Positions 11,512 to 24,792 of a stretch of 64,000 nucleotides of DNA are shown piece after piece (position 1 is the first letter of the stretch; the number at the start of each line of letters is the position of its first letter). The position numbers and the translations under genes were made by a program. The DNA is from Rhytidiadelphus loreus (Eukaryota > Streptophyta > Bryopsida > Hypnales > Hylocomiaceae): the NCBI GenBank assembly GCA_947034895.1, contig OX344765.1:31315001-31379000 (forward strand). Direction: 5' to 3'. The notes beneath the pieces were generated by a model. That model was not told the DNA's origin. It did no database searches and was given only the letters and a program-made list of their open reading frames with translations.

Positions 11512-13215
11512 CCCAATTTGGTTTGATCTTGAATCTTCAAGTTGACTCTTTCATCTTTTACCAAATCAAAATTCTGGGTACACTTCTAGCTCTGGACTCC
11601 CAATTCGGCTTCCTGCACTCCCAGCCTTACTCCAACTTGGGTAAGTCACTTCCTAGTTGGTCTTTATCTCCAACTCGGGGAACAACCATATCTTTCAACT
11701 TGGATTCTTTTCTCTCCTTCTCACACACTCTCCTGATGTGACTCTTATATTGGCAAAACTTGCAGCTTCCTTTCACCAATTTGGAATTTTTAATTTCAAT
11801 CATAGTCTTCTCCATCATGCCATACTAATTTCCTAACCGCGTTTCAATTAATTCTTACAAACCAACTCGGAAGCCTGACTTAGGCAACATTTAGACTTTA
11901 TAAAACCAAATTGGAAAGCACTCACGGCGTCATTATCCCTCACACACAGGCTTCTCATTAAAGGCATTCACAGTCCCATTTGGATATATTTCATAATACT
12001 ATAACAACATCAAACATCCAATTTGGTATTACTAATTCCAACCATACACACATGCCAAATTGGAACTTAACACATACAGATCTCACATTTCCGCAAATTG
12101 GATCAATCAATTCTCCACACAGACATTCACTGTAAACCCATTTGGCAATTAATTCCTTATCATATTTAGCCGAATGGGTGACAAATCACCGTTACAAAAA
12201 TACTATTCTAAATTGGAATATCACCAATTAGTCTCAGACTTTACTTCACCACATACTAAATTGGACAACAAAATTTATGTTTTCAATTAGCTTCATGATT
12301 TTCTAAACCTCCATCCTTACATCAGCACTTTATCCTAATAGGTTAGCATCACCATGCATGCACAAATCCTAATAGGATTAAACTACTTCTCCACATACAG
12401 CCATCTTTATAATACTGCTCAACGAACACTCTGACTTGGATATTAAACTTTCTACTTTACAACATACACTTCCAAATCGGACCCTTGCAGCAACCGCTGC
12501 ACTCACTTAACCAATTCGGATTGATTCCGAATCACAACTCATAGACACACCAATTCGGACTTAAGTCTTCCATCACAAAGTTCCAAATTGGATCTTAAAC
12601 ATAAACCACAGTATTCAAAGTTACATTAACTTGGACACAATCATCATCTTATAAAACTCCAAAAATTCACTCGCATGCACAAACATAAAAATCAAATAGA
12701 AAACAAACACAACCAACTTGGGATTGGGACTCGCACTGGACTTCGTTCAAACAGTGGGTAGCTTCCAATTTGGAAAACTCCTCTTTAAACTCCCAACCAG
12801 GCAGTTCCTCAACCAACTTAAATGTCACTTCAAAAAGCCAAAAACTGCCAATTAGGAACCTGAAACATAATTGCCTCAATTACAAACACAAACTTCCCAA
12901 AGCGGCCTTCACTCACAAAAATCCAACTTGGGATAACTCACCCTAACTACCGATGACAAGACGGAATCCAAATCGGAAAACACAGCAAACTCTAGCTGGT
13001 TGGCAACAGACAGTTCCAACTAGGAAACAGACACAACTTTCCAACTTGGAATTTTCCATTAACAGCTCATAACAGACTATTTCCAATTAGGAATAAACCA
13101 CAAGGGAATGACCTCCCAAATAGGTTTAAAAACATCCAAAATCGTCCAATAGGAACACTAAACAAGAAAAACACACCACAAAATCACAAAAATTCCAAAA
13201 CAAAATCCTATTAGT
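11512..13215. repeat. Block with a recurrent CCAAnTnGG-like motif
   Basis: About 35 near-palindromic 9-10-mers occur at irregular spacing of about 30-60 bp. Examples: CCCAATTTGG at 11512, CCCAATTCGG at 11599, CCAACTTGG at about 11632, CCAAATTGG at about 12054, CCAATTCGG at about 12511 and 12551, CCAACTTGG at about 13040. Between the motifs the sequence is not obviously repeated. There is no coding frame. The nature of the block is unknown; it could be a heavily decayed satellite or the remains of a repetitive element. Confidence 0.5.
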
Positions 13216-14267
13216 TTATTTACAAGTTCCTAAACAACAAAGAACGCTGATCAAAACTTTTGAAAAATAAAAAAATTGTAAGGCTTGAATTGCACATGAT
13301 AGTTTAATGAAATCATTGAAATTTTTTTAATGGAAAAAAAACTTCATGTTCAAATGAATAGGAACTTAGCCATGTCAAAAATCTAACTTGGCGTGAACAT
13401 TATCACATTAGATAATATTATTTAATTAAAATTTTAATAATTTAAAAAAATTATTATTATTTTAAAAATAATCTTGTAATTTTTAATTTAAAAAAATTAT
13501 ATTGTATTTAGGCTAGCACTATATTGGTTCACAACTGGAGGACAACCTTGAAACAACCTTTTCATTCTAATGCATTGCTTTGCATAAATTAGAGGGGTGG
13601 GGTAAACATAACGTGATTGGATGAAAAACGTGGAATGTCCATGCCAATTATATGAGCAAAATTGGGTAATAAAGCAAGAAACCCTAATTACGGCATAGAA
13701 TCCACACAAGACATTCTTACCAGTGATCTACAATAAACCAAAATAATTTGAGACTAGGCAACAATTTGCTAAATTGTAGGCTCATTGAAATTTGAATTAA
13801 TGGACCTTGGATGCTCCATTTTGGTGAGGCTCAAAAAACACATGCCTTTGGTGAGTCCATAGTAGGACATTTTCAGACACTAAAATGCTCTCTTGCTGAG
13901 CCGGATGAGAATACAAAGCCACTATGGCAATGCTCTTAGGAATTAATTAAGCTTCAATCCACGATAAACTCCTAAAAACCTTCTTAAGGTAATATCTAAT
14001 TTTAACCACTTTTTAAAATTAACCCCTACAATTTTTTGTCTAAAATGTACCTCTACTATTCATGAGATCAATCTTAGAAACACTTATTTTTAACACTTTG
14101 AAAACTCATAGTTTATTCATATAATATCCAAAAAATGCATTCTAAAGGAATCTAGGATCTCTTTTTGATTACCAAGAAGCCTCCATAAAAAAAATTCAAT
14201 ATAATAATGGGAACCATGTTGAATTGCTTATTTGGAGGCTTTTAGGTTTAGATACTTTAGTCATGCA

Positions 14268-14480
14268 AGGACACAAAGACCAAAAAGTGTATGAAAGATG
14301 ACTTTCTAAATCACTGTAAAAATGAAGAACCACCTATTGGTCCAAAATCAAATCATTGTTTAGTGGCTACCTTGGTCATTGGCCTATGAAGGATGCTAAG
14401 GATGGCCAAGGTAGCCACTAAACAATGATTTGATGCCTTGGAAGGATGCTAAGGATGTTTTGTATCCTTTAGATGGTCAA
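14268..14480 (+). repeat. Dispersed repeat copy containing a 29-bp hairpin
   Basis: The arm ATCAAATCATTGTTTAG... running to ACCTTGG (14347-14375) is followed after a loop of about 31 bases by its exact complement (14407-14435). A 15-bp direct repeat (AGGATGCTAAGGATG) also occurs. The flanking words (AATGAAGAA..CACCTATTGGTCC and CTACCTTGGTCAT) recur at about 29215-29350, 41040-41190 and, inverted, 53580-53720, so this is one member of a dispersed family. Confidence 0.6.
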
Positions 14481-15993
<1,513 letters not shown>

Positions 15994-16237
15994 GGAGTTA
16001 GGGCACGGCCTGGGTTACTTATATATTCCGGTGTTATTAAACACCACCATTTCCTCGAAATTTTGTCAAGTCTGGTTGTGTGTTTGGTGCTCGTCGAAAT
16101 GGTGATTTTGTCTTTGAATGGTGGAATGATTAGGGTTTTGAATCGCGTTTTATAGATACTCACTTTATTACAACCCTTCTCCTTCTACCTGGTGTGGAGA
16201 TACTGATGTTTCAGATGGTTATATGTTTGTCTAATCT

Positions 16238-16480
16238 GGATGCTGTATGCGCTCAAGCGGCAGGGTTAATGTTGTACGGGTTTGGAGGCTGATGAGTGAG
16301 GGCACTGCATAGTTTTTTAATTTTCCGTTGTTAGTACACCGTCATCTGCTTAGGATCTTACCAAGTCTGGTTGTTTGTTTATCGTGGTAATTCTTGTGTA
16401 ATTAGTAGTCCTGTTTTTGAAAGGAAGAATAATTAGGGTTTTAAATCGTGCTCTCTTGATGCACACGTCATTACAATTTC
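16238..16480 (+). pseudogene. Tandem duplicate of the 3' end of histone H4
   Basis: Bases 16238-16292 align with the last 18 codons of H4 (TATGCGCT.AAG.GGCAGGG, TTGTACGG.TT.GGAGGCTGA) but a change in the middle gives TAA and breaks the frame. Homology continues downstream: AAGTCTGGTTGT.TGTTT, GATTAGGGTTTT.AATCG and a CATTACAA word occur in the same order in both copies, at about 15994-16180 and 16293-16480. No 5' coding part is present, so it cannot make a histone. Confidence 0.85.
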
Positions 16481-17842
16481 TGTCCATCTGTAGATCAGAG
16501 GATTCGAATTGTGGCGATTGTGGACTGTTTGTATTTGCTCCGGGAGAAGAGAATCCTTGATCTTACATGGAAGTTTTGGTTAGTCCTGCCATGTTCGTTT
16601 CTTCGATCAACTGTGATTGTGATTCATTTTGAATACTACAGCTGTGGGTTGTCATAATGGGACTCGTCTGGTTAGGACTGCGCAGTGTTTTTCTTGCACG
16701 ATTTTTTCATTTTTTGGGTCCAAATAGCCAGATAATAGATGTATTTTGAAACCAGTAGCCAAATTTTACCTACTTATCACTTAGTTTTCATGTAGATATG
16801 ACTAAGTTTTCATACTGGCTCCGTTCCTTCTCGAAAATGGAAAGTAACACGCGAGGAATTGGTGACATGCGTTATTGCAATCTCCTATGTACTGCGATTC
16901 AGAGTGTAGAATTTGTACGTGCGGTCGATAGCCGTTCTAATCGAAAGGCTTCATAGCCCATACCCAAATCACCTGTACGGGCATTGTAGAGAGACTACGG
17001 AGAGAAGCCACTCTGGACCTGTAGAAAAGTTAATGTGAATAATAAGTCTGCGTTCGAATTGAAAAAGTTTGTCCGAATGCACAACCACGATGGACAATGA
17101 CCGTAACAATTGTGGATGGGACATTCATGTCTTTTGCATCAACTACGATCGTGATGATTTGAAAGAGAGCAACAATTCTATTGTTTTTCAATTCCTGTAA
17201 TTTGATCAAATTTCTTTCGAAATCCTGGAATTAGATTAACAAATTTATTGCTAATCCCCAAAAAATCATCCCAAGATGTGAAAGATTATCTTTTAACTGC
17301 GAACGTAAAAATATTGTTACTTAAGAATAAGAACACCAACTTCACAGTTGCGAAGCAGGTGCTCAGGCAACCTACCGGTGTTTTTTCGTGGTGAAGTTTT
17401 AAAAGTATTTTGCGAAGACCTTAAAATACCTCTAGGTTTCATGGCAGTCAACAATTTTCGAAAACCATCACAAATTACTTATTATCAACACCATACTCGT
17501 CGTTTTTCTTTTGACAACAAGAAATTCATGCTCTTCTCAAGTCCTTTCAACATTCCAACAGTTTCTGCTTTCAGGCATTCACGTGAAGCAACCGTTACAT
17601 CATCCACGGCGTGTGTTTCAGCCCAAGGATTCCGTTCACTTGCTTTCCGAGACTTATCCTCGTGAACATCCTCACTGCACATACACAACCGTGCTCAGAC
17701 GTTTTACAACCTATGCATTTATCAAAAGAAAAATTTACAGATTTGGTTAATCAATATTCAACAATGAATTTTCTCAGGTGGTACTCCAATAAGTACATGT
17801 AACTAAGTGTCAGAGGCAAAACTGAATGACTATGGAATTATT
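16481..17842. other. Intergenic region, no gene identified
   Basis: The composition is less AT-rich than most spacers here. Short open frames on both strands around 17348-17800 show no recognisable domain, splice logic or family likeness, and I do not call them genes. The 3' untranslated region of the minus-strand coiled-coil gene may reach into the far end. Confidence 0.4.
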
Positions 17843-18387
17843 TTAACCCTTAAACCCCACAGGCATTTTGAAAGTCAAAACCCAAATTTTCACATAGTTC
17901 TTGATTTTAAACGTTCTTAAGTTAAACTAAGAAAATTACAACTTTAAACAGTAAAAACAATAAAGTGTAACAAGAATTACAATTATATTTTTTACTTTTT
18001 GTGACACTTTGAAGATAGCATCTTAAAAGCTCAAAATACACCACTTTTCTATACCACTTTTCTATCGAATTTCTTTTGGTGTGAGCTCAAGGAGTACATC
18101 AATTACACCATGATGTTTGTCACTATTATTTCCATTCTTCTTAACAATTTCACAATATTCTTCTTACGAATTTTAAGCATTTTTATAATTATAATTATTT
18201 TTACAAAAATATTTCTTAAAAAAATCATATAAAATTCAATTTAATGTTCTTAATCATGAAAAATGAGATAAAATTTCAAACATATATTACTACATGTAAA
18301 ATATCAAATTTTTGAAATGTGTGATTTAATGTAGAAATCTAATGAAGTTTGACCAAGCCCAGACATGAAATGTCCTTGAAGGGTTAA
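17843..18387. mobile_element. TTAA-flanked inverted-repeat element, 545 bp
   Basis: The left end is TTAACCCTTAAACCCCAC and the right end is CCTTGAAGGGTTAA, a short imperfect terminal inverted repeat bounded by TTAA on both sides. The interior is AT-rich and non-coding. It lies just 3' of the coiled-coil gene. The plan matches the other TTAA elements in the window, but the interior is unlike theirs. Confidence 0.6.
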
Positions 18388-18448
18388 TGACTTCAATTGT
18401 GAGTCATCACACAGTAGGAGATGACATTCAGAATGCGTTATCAGATGC

Positions 18449-20474
18449 TTACAAGATTAAAGCTGGAAATGTAACTGGTTTTTTAACATCTTCTGCTTTC
18501 ATAGCATCTGGATCATATTTCTGCCACTGCTTCCGCCTACGCCTCGGAGATTCTTCCTGCTCATCTTCAGTATTACATGGTTTCACTGCACCCCTTGATA
18601 CACTTTCTTTCGCTGCATTGCCAGGCTCTGCAGCAGCATTTCGCAAGGGCCTGGTACGGGAACTTCCAATTAGACGGTGAATCTCTCTTTGTAAGACCTC
18701 GTACTGTAGCGCAGGGGGTGAGTCTCCTCCATTGAAGACACTGCTTCCAGATTCAAGCTCTCGTTGCACTTTCCTCACCAACTTCATAATGCCAGCCCCA
18801 CCAACTTTTGGGTCGATCCTCACGTACATCTCTACAACAACCTAGCCTTAGTCTCATGCGCCAACTGTTTCAATATATTATACGAGTATCAAACATCCTT
18901 ATCAACATCTGTGTTGGCTTTGGGCCTAAGGAGAGGAGGCCACTCGCACCAGCACAAACTATATCTCAAAAGGAGTGAGAAAGTTCGAGTAAATTCTATA
19001 TACACAGTTTGCTGCTACAGAAACCATGTAATCCTGGATCCTAGTCCCTGACATGAAATTAACTACATTCATCGTGCGGCTACACTATGAAATAATATTC
19101 AAAGCCTCTCATGGCTTTGAAGCTGCACTATGAAAAGTACAGAGCCTCTCATAGTGTCGCTGTTTGTTGTTTAACTATTTACTATGAGATGAAATATAAA
19201 TCTCAGAGATGACCCACTTTGTAGCCCATTCATTTTCATCATCAATGATCAAGTATGCTATTCTACAATTGGCTTTGCTCCATCATGTAACAATAAATTT
19301 TGCTTACCGGATAGGCAACCCAGCATCCAGCCAAGAGCAGCTTTGCGCCGAAGCTCTTGGTTCTCAAGCTCCATTCGTTGCTTCGATTGCTCCATCCTTT
19401 TCTTCCGTTGTAGTGCAATCTCCTCGGCTCTTTGAAGCTCCAGCTGCAATTCATCTACAAAAGCTTTCAACTCCTGGTTGAATATGAATCAGTTCGGTTA
19501 ATTTTGTTAGCTATGCACTTAAATAAGACATGCAAAATTTGGATCTGTAGAAGAGTAATCCTTAACGCTATTTCAAATTTGTGATTGAACCACCCCAAAA
19601 AGGTTTGCCAACACCTATTCATAGCACTATTCATTAGATTCAGCACTACTTTTTCGTTGAATGATTTGAAGGAAGACTCCATTATGTATCAATATTTACT
19701 TCACATTCAGCAAGTAGATACCATTTCGACGCATACAATCTTGACTTATACAATATGTGCGATAGAATCTCTTCAATCTCGAGAAACCCATAAAGTGTTA
19801 TCTAAAGGTAGAGAAGTACACTGCAATAATCTAGAGCTATGTCGAGGAAGAAAATGCAAGTATACCTCCCATTGTAAGAGTGAACTTGATCAGAAATAAC
19901 TAGGCTATTACATTGTTGTAAACGGTAGATGATTGCAAAATTGGCTAACCTCGACCCTTTTATGCTCCATTCGATAATTCCACTCGTGCTGTCTCGTCTC
20001 GTCCTTGAAAACGTCAAGTGCGCTTTCGATTTCTTGACTCTCAAATTGATACTTCCGGGACTTTGACAACAAGATCCGTTTCGCCACCTTAGACCCACGA
20101 CTCAGCTCATCCTTGAGAACCTTGTTTTCCTGTCGCAAAATGGCCTCTCGCTGTTCATACTCTCGTTGCTGATGTTTAAACTCGTTTTCCATTTTGAAGA
20201 GATAATCCAAAAGCTCTCTGCTTTTCTGTTCATACTCGTCAATAATGTCTTGACGTAAGCATGCTACTTCAAATCTCTCTCTGTCAAGTGCTGTTGTCTT
20301 ATTGCTGACATCCTCCTGCAAATGTACATATCTCTGATCAACATTCTGTAAATTCTGTTACTATCGAAAGGTGAAAGGTAAAAGGTTACTATCGATTATT
20401 TTCGGACTTACCGTTGTGCTAGCAGTTGGCAGAGTCTGAGTGAGCGACTCCTTCGTAACATCCATGCTAGGCAT
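18449..20474 (-). CDS. Coiled-coil protein of unknown function
   Basis: Four exons, read 5' to 3' on the minus strand: 20474-20412, 20315-19950, 19473-19308 and 18831-18449. All have GT/AG borders and they join in phase to 325 residues. The start MPSMDVTKES is the first ATG. Residues about 22-200 are strongly heptad-like and rich in E, K, Q and R (for example RELLDYLFKMENEF and KRMEQSKQRMELENQELR), so a long coiled coil is expected. The C-terminal 120 residues are less ordered, with a basic patch PRRRRKQWQKY that could be a nuclear localisation signal. I recognise no named family; a cytoskeletal, flagellar or scaffold role would be a guess. A TTAA element lies immediately downstream. Confidence 0.75.
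19077..19165 (-). repeat. Short tandem duplication in an intron
   Basis: Two imperfect copies of a unit of about 50 bp (CACTATGAAA...AGCCTCTCAT) lie in the third intron of the coiled-coil gene. They have no evident function. Confidence 0.5.
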
Positions 20475-22347
20475 CGTTCACTGGTGAGACACAGTGCTCA
20501 TAACCAAACCAGCTGTCCAGGTCATTGTTACCCAAGTCAGATGTCACTCAAATTTACTCTTTGTTGGAATTCAACTAGAACGAGGGTGGAACGACCAGCA
20601 CTATTGTAGGACATGTGAGTAATCCACGATTGGATGGAAGTCATCAGAATGCAAATCTTCCTAAATAATGAGGGCACCTACTGCCGCACGCACAATTTGC
20701 CTTCGCAAGGGAAAAATGGTCACATGAAAGAAATCAATACAGTACCAAGCCGCACAGGTGCGTATTCTCTTTGATACAGTCTACGGAAATTACATTACCT
20801 TCACGAGTAATAGTAGTCGCCTGAAAGCCAGACGGAAGTTTTGACAAGCAACTGAGCTCCAAAATTTCCCAGTTTAACATGACTGTTCTCAGTCAATCGA
20901 GAGAAGCTCTATACTCGTAAAGCTCCAGGTTTTCAAAAATGTAATTAGCTGGAGCATCCAACCTGTTGACGTTCAAATGCAAAATCACAAGTCAATCCCT
21001 TGAAGCACCCTAAATTAGGGATGAAGTCGAAATCGTGAAATGCGTCTTAGAATAAAACAAGGTAAAACCAGCTTAGAAAGGGAGAAAATTACTGGAAAGA
21101 CAGTTGAACAAAGAGCAGAAAGAATCCTATCATAAAGATATAAGCGAGATCCGAACAGACTTCGAGATAATACCAAACTCGTTCCCACTATTCAGCGACC
21201 AAGGCATTTCCTCAGAAACTCCAGCAATAACCAAAACCTACAGAAAAGAATGCGATGCTAAAGATGAAATGAAATTCAAATGCTGCTAGTTAATAAGGAA
21301 AAACAATTACCTCCTCGCATTATTCCATGAAATTGTTTGTTGCGTCGGTGCTTTTGGTCGCCTTCACAACGCAACACGTCTCAAGAGCTTCATGTGGTTA
21401 GTGGAATTCCCAAACGTTCCAAATGTCCAAAAATTAGAATTCCAGAAGTCTCCAATCGGACACAATAGACTCTGAATCCCACACCCTGCGCAAACAGACT
21501 CCTTTCTAATCAAAGCCATGCTCACCCACTCAAAGTTGATTCGCAGAGTGCAAAATGATAGGGGGCAGTAAGGTTCCATCTCCGAACTCCAAGTAAAGTT
21601 ACAACTGTTGTCAGCGTCAGGTGTCCAGATTCTTGTGAGTGGAGAACGGGGTACATAATGTCGCTTCTCATGCGAGAATATGGAGAGTTGACGCCAAGTA
21701 CATAATTTCTTAATAATAGGCGATTAAAAAAAGCTTGTGATGGTTGAACATTTTATTGAAGCTTGTGAAACTCTTCCTCCTGATCGTGACTTTTGGATCA
21801 CACATGCCCCATGGAGCATGTGAACCGTTGAGCTCCTCCAAATCTAGAACGAAATTTTTCCCTAAAACACCTCAATATGCTTGAGGTTGAGATCACCAAC
21901 TGTTCTGGTCACGCCAATGTTGGAGTCTACCACAGATAAAAGATCATCACCAACAAAAGAGGAAAAAAATAGATGCAATATTTTTGCCGTTGACGAAGAG
22001 GAGAGAAGAGGAGAGAAATAGAAGACCGAAAAATACTACTGCATGTAAGCAATCCAAACCATGACCTAGCCCAAGCTCGTCGAAGCATGCAAACTACGTA
22101 GAAGGAAAGAATAATTGCGATGGCATTATCCTTCGAAAGTTCTGCGGGAAATATAAACAATATTAACACTTGAACAACCAATAAACAGTTGAAACCAAAG
22201 ACCGTACAAAGCTGAGCAAGTCGGACACGAATTTAGAGAGAGGAAACCCACTTGAAAGTTCTATTAAAATATGTTTTCCATACACTTCATCTCATCTTTA
22301 CAAAATCTACACATCAAGTAAGCTACAAAAAAATTCTCAATGACAGC
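20475..22347. other. Spacer between two minus-strand genes
   Basis: This should hold the promoter and leader of the coiled-coil gene (next to 20474) and the 3' untranslated region of the PSMD5-like gene (next to 22347). No further coding exon could be supported; the open frames are short and without family resemblance. Confidence 0.4.
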
Positions 22348-23943
22348 CTACATACGCTCTTGAGTTGCATATATTGGTACCGCCGCTTTCTGCTCTTCTT
22401 TGCCCTGGAAAGGACCCTTCCGTACAAAATCTTCCAATCTGCTCAATGTTTCCGTCGCCGGGATTTGTCCACGCTCAATTGCGGCAGACAGTGCGGTGGT
22501 CATGGCCACACAGCACACATGCCGCCATTCCATTGCCTCTTTGTTAGTTTCCAAGCGAGGTTCTAAAAGATAATCGACCAATTCTCGAGATGCAACAAGC
22601 TCACGTAAACACCAAAGCCGAGCCAGCATAGGTGATGTGAATCGATACATTGCAAGTCTTACCTCAGGAGACTGCTGGAAAAAAACAAGAAACATTCCAG
22701 CAAGCGTACGACTGGACGACCTCTCTCCAGCAGCAGAGAACATCATTTCCTTCAGCTGCGCTTCAGCACTTCCACTTAACAGCACACGACTAGGTTCTCG
22801 TTCTGAACCAGCTATCGTAGCTAAGGCATGAATCCCTGCCAGTTTAGTGCCAAGGGCACGATGCACAAAGGCAGCATTCATCACATATCGTGCAACCAAG
22901 GTTTGAGGATTAAAGAGAAGCTCGGCACCCTTAACAGTCTTCCCAATGAAAGAAAGAGCATCGAGAGCGTTTTCGTGCTCCGTCGCATCTCCCGTCTCTT
23001 CCAGAAGCTTCAAAAGCTCGCCAAAAGCATTAACAATACTTGCTGCTTCCAATGCAGACATGGGCGAGCCAGGAGACTCGTCGTACAAAGAAGTAAGCCG
23101 AGCGGCTACAGTCATAGCCCGAGACCGTATCAGTGAATCCAACGAATAATTAGAGATAGTTGATGTTAATCTTCCAATCAGGTTACCTGCAAGAAGAAAC
23201 TTAGCTCCATGAGGAGTCACTGCCAGCTCACAAAGCAGCTCCAACGCATTAAGCTGCGCAAGCATATCATCACTGTTATCCAGTTCCTTAGCCAACACAT
23301 TAAAAATCCCGGAGCCTTGCACCGCAGCAGCTGCAGCCTCTGAGACACCAAAAATCGTCGCCGCCATAGCGAGGGCACGAATTCGAACAATCGCCGAAGA
23401 GTGCGAGGCCAGGTTCGTCAACACTCCCGCTCCCGCACCCTTAAATATAAGATCCAAGCCATTAGGGTTTCGGGCCAGTTTTCCCAACGCATTGACCGCC
23501 GCTTTGGCCACAGATGCATCACCATCGCCGACCACAAGCAGCAACGGCGCAGCCAATTCCGAATTTTCCAGGGCACGCACCGTCGCGCCTCCATCCGAGA
23601 TCCCGACAGCTAATAAATCCCCGATCGCCACGCAAGTCAATTTCCGAACCAGAGGCGAGTCCGCTTTCAATCCCGCGCTCGCGTACTGCAATGTGTGCGG
23701 CAACAACTGGCTTCCATACGGTGTTCGAAATATCCTCTCCAGGGACGTAACCACCGCAGGTTCCAGGCCCGGGACTTCCCGACCCGTCTCCAGAGCATTC
23801 AAGAGAATGGGAAGAGGGAACTTGGACAAGAAATTTTGAGCCGCGGCATCGGAGATCTCGCCGGGGTAGTTCGAAAATTCCGAAGCCGACGCAGCAAGCA
23901 GAGGCAAGTCCACCGATTGATCGTCGATCTCCATGTCCGCCAT
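22348..23943 (-). CDS. 26S proteasome assembly chaperone PSMD5-like (ARM/HEAT repeats)
   Basis: A single exon of 531 residues starting MADMEIDDQS. An in-frame extension upstream lacks an ATG and is left out. The protein is all-helical, with recurrent ARM/HEAT-like blocks (for example SLVRKLTCVAIGDLL-type, IRSRAMTVAARL, HENALDALSFIGKTVKG, AGIHALATIAG). Its length, together with blocks such as LNALELLCELAVTPHG, matches the plant PSMD5/S5b family. In yeast and animals this chaperone (Hsm3/S5b) binds the base ATPase Rpt1 during assembly of the 19S regulatory particle and is released from mature 26S proteasome. The absence of introns contrasts with its neighbours and could mean retroposition or an ancestral single exon. 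Assignment is by remembered family similarity, not by a search. Confidence 0.8.
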   Translation of the reverse strand: MADMEIDDQSVDLPLLAASASEFSNYPGEISDAAAQNFLSKFPLPILLNALETGREVPGLEPAVVTSLERIFRTPYGSQLLPHTLQYASAGLKADSPLVRKLTCVAIGDLLAVGISDGGATVRALENSELAAPLLLVVGDGDASVAKAAVNALGKLARNPNGLDLIFKGAGAGVLTNLASHSSAIVRIRALAMAATIFGVSEAAAAAVQGSGIFNVLAKELDNSDDMLAQLNALELLCELAVTPHGAKFLLAGNLIGRLTSTISNYSLDSLIRSRAMTVAARLTSLYDESPGSPMSALEAASIVNAFGELLKLLEETGDATEHENALDALSFIGKTVKGAELLFNPQTLVARYVMNAAFVHRALGTKLAGIHALATIAGSEREPSRVLLSGSAEAQLKEMMFSAAGERSSSRTLAGMFLVFFQQSPEVRLAMYRFTSPMLARLWCLRELVASRELVDYLLEPRLETNKEAMEWRHVCCVAMTTALSAAIERGQIPATETLSRLEDFVRKGPFQGKEEQKAAVPIYATQERM

Positions 23944-24792
23944 TAGTCGATTAGCAAGCACTGTCGTGATTCTGCAACAATCGGTTGTTGCGAGACCGAA
24001 ATGAAGTTATAAGCCCTAAAACTATTGAGTGTGAGACTGTGAGGAGAGAGACGACAGGCTGACGTGGAGTGCCGCCGACAAGGATTCCACGTGTCAGAAT
24101 TGTAAGTACTCTTGTACACTTGTTAACGGTGACAAACGGGGCCATAAAGCTTACCTTACTCGCAGTTCTAACGACGTTGTAATGTTTAGGATGAGGACTG
24201 TTTTCAAGGGATCCCCGGTTGTGTTCTTAGTACCATCGGAAAACCCTCCAAAAACCCTCTATAAAAGGAGGGGTGTATAGACTTTATTGTGTGGCATTCT
24301 CACTCATGGCAAAAAAAATATTGAATTTCAAAAAAATTATGAATTAAAAAATTAGAATGTGATTTTTATTTTCATTTTATTATATCATCGCAAAGGATAT
24401 ACTAACATAGGTTGAAGATTGTTTTGAAGGAAATTATCAAAGGGAAACAATTTGAATTCATCATATGTGAAGACCTATGGTATCATGAGATCTTTCAAAT
24501 ATTCATCAAATTTTTGGATGGATTATGAAAATTTCCTTCTACAGTTTTGTTTTTTTCCATAATTTGTACCTTGGAAGAACAAGTTTTTGATAATCTCATC
24601 ACAAAAGGTCATCGTAGTGTTTTGGATGTTTTTTTGTTTCCAACAAAAATCTGGTCCAGGGTACGACAAATTTGGCATAATATTTTTGTTGCTAAATAAC
24701 TACATTTTTTTTCCTTAAATTCCATATAGGTTTGTTGATAGGCCAAAATATTTCTAGTGATATATAGCCTAAGACATAATGCCAGCTTGTTG
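23944..24792. other. Promoter side of the PSMD5-like gene and spacer
   Basis: The first 200 bases are the likely leader and promoter of the minus-strand PSMD5-like gene. A plus-strand TATA-like word CTATAAAAGG is at about 24260, inside a small inverted repeat (CCCTC..GAGGGG), with no gene visible downstream. The rest is AT-rich. Confidence 0.4.

Noticed and set aside
11512..13215. CCAAnTnGG words as MADS-type CArG boxes
   Set aside because: CArG boxes need six A/T bases between CC and GG. Most words here have five central bases or a C or G inside.
16238..16292. Second functional histone H4 gene
   Set aside because: Only the last 18 codons are present, with TAA in the reading frame and no 5' part.
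23401..23946. Plus-strand frames over the PSMD5-like gene
   Set aside because: They are antisense shadows of a GC-richer coding exon, with Arg/Ser-rich low-information products.
24250..24290. CTATAAAAGG as the promoter of a plus-strand gene
   Set aside because: The word is a good TATA box, but only a 13-codon frame and AT-rich DNA follow, then a transposon.
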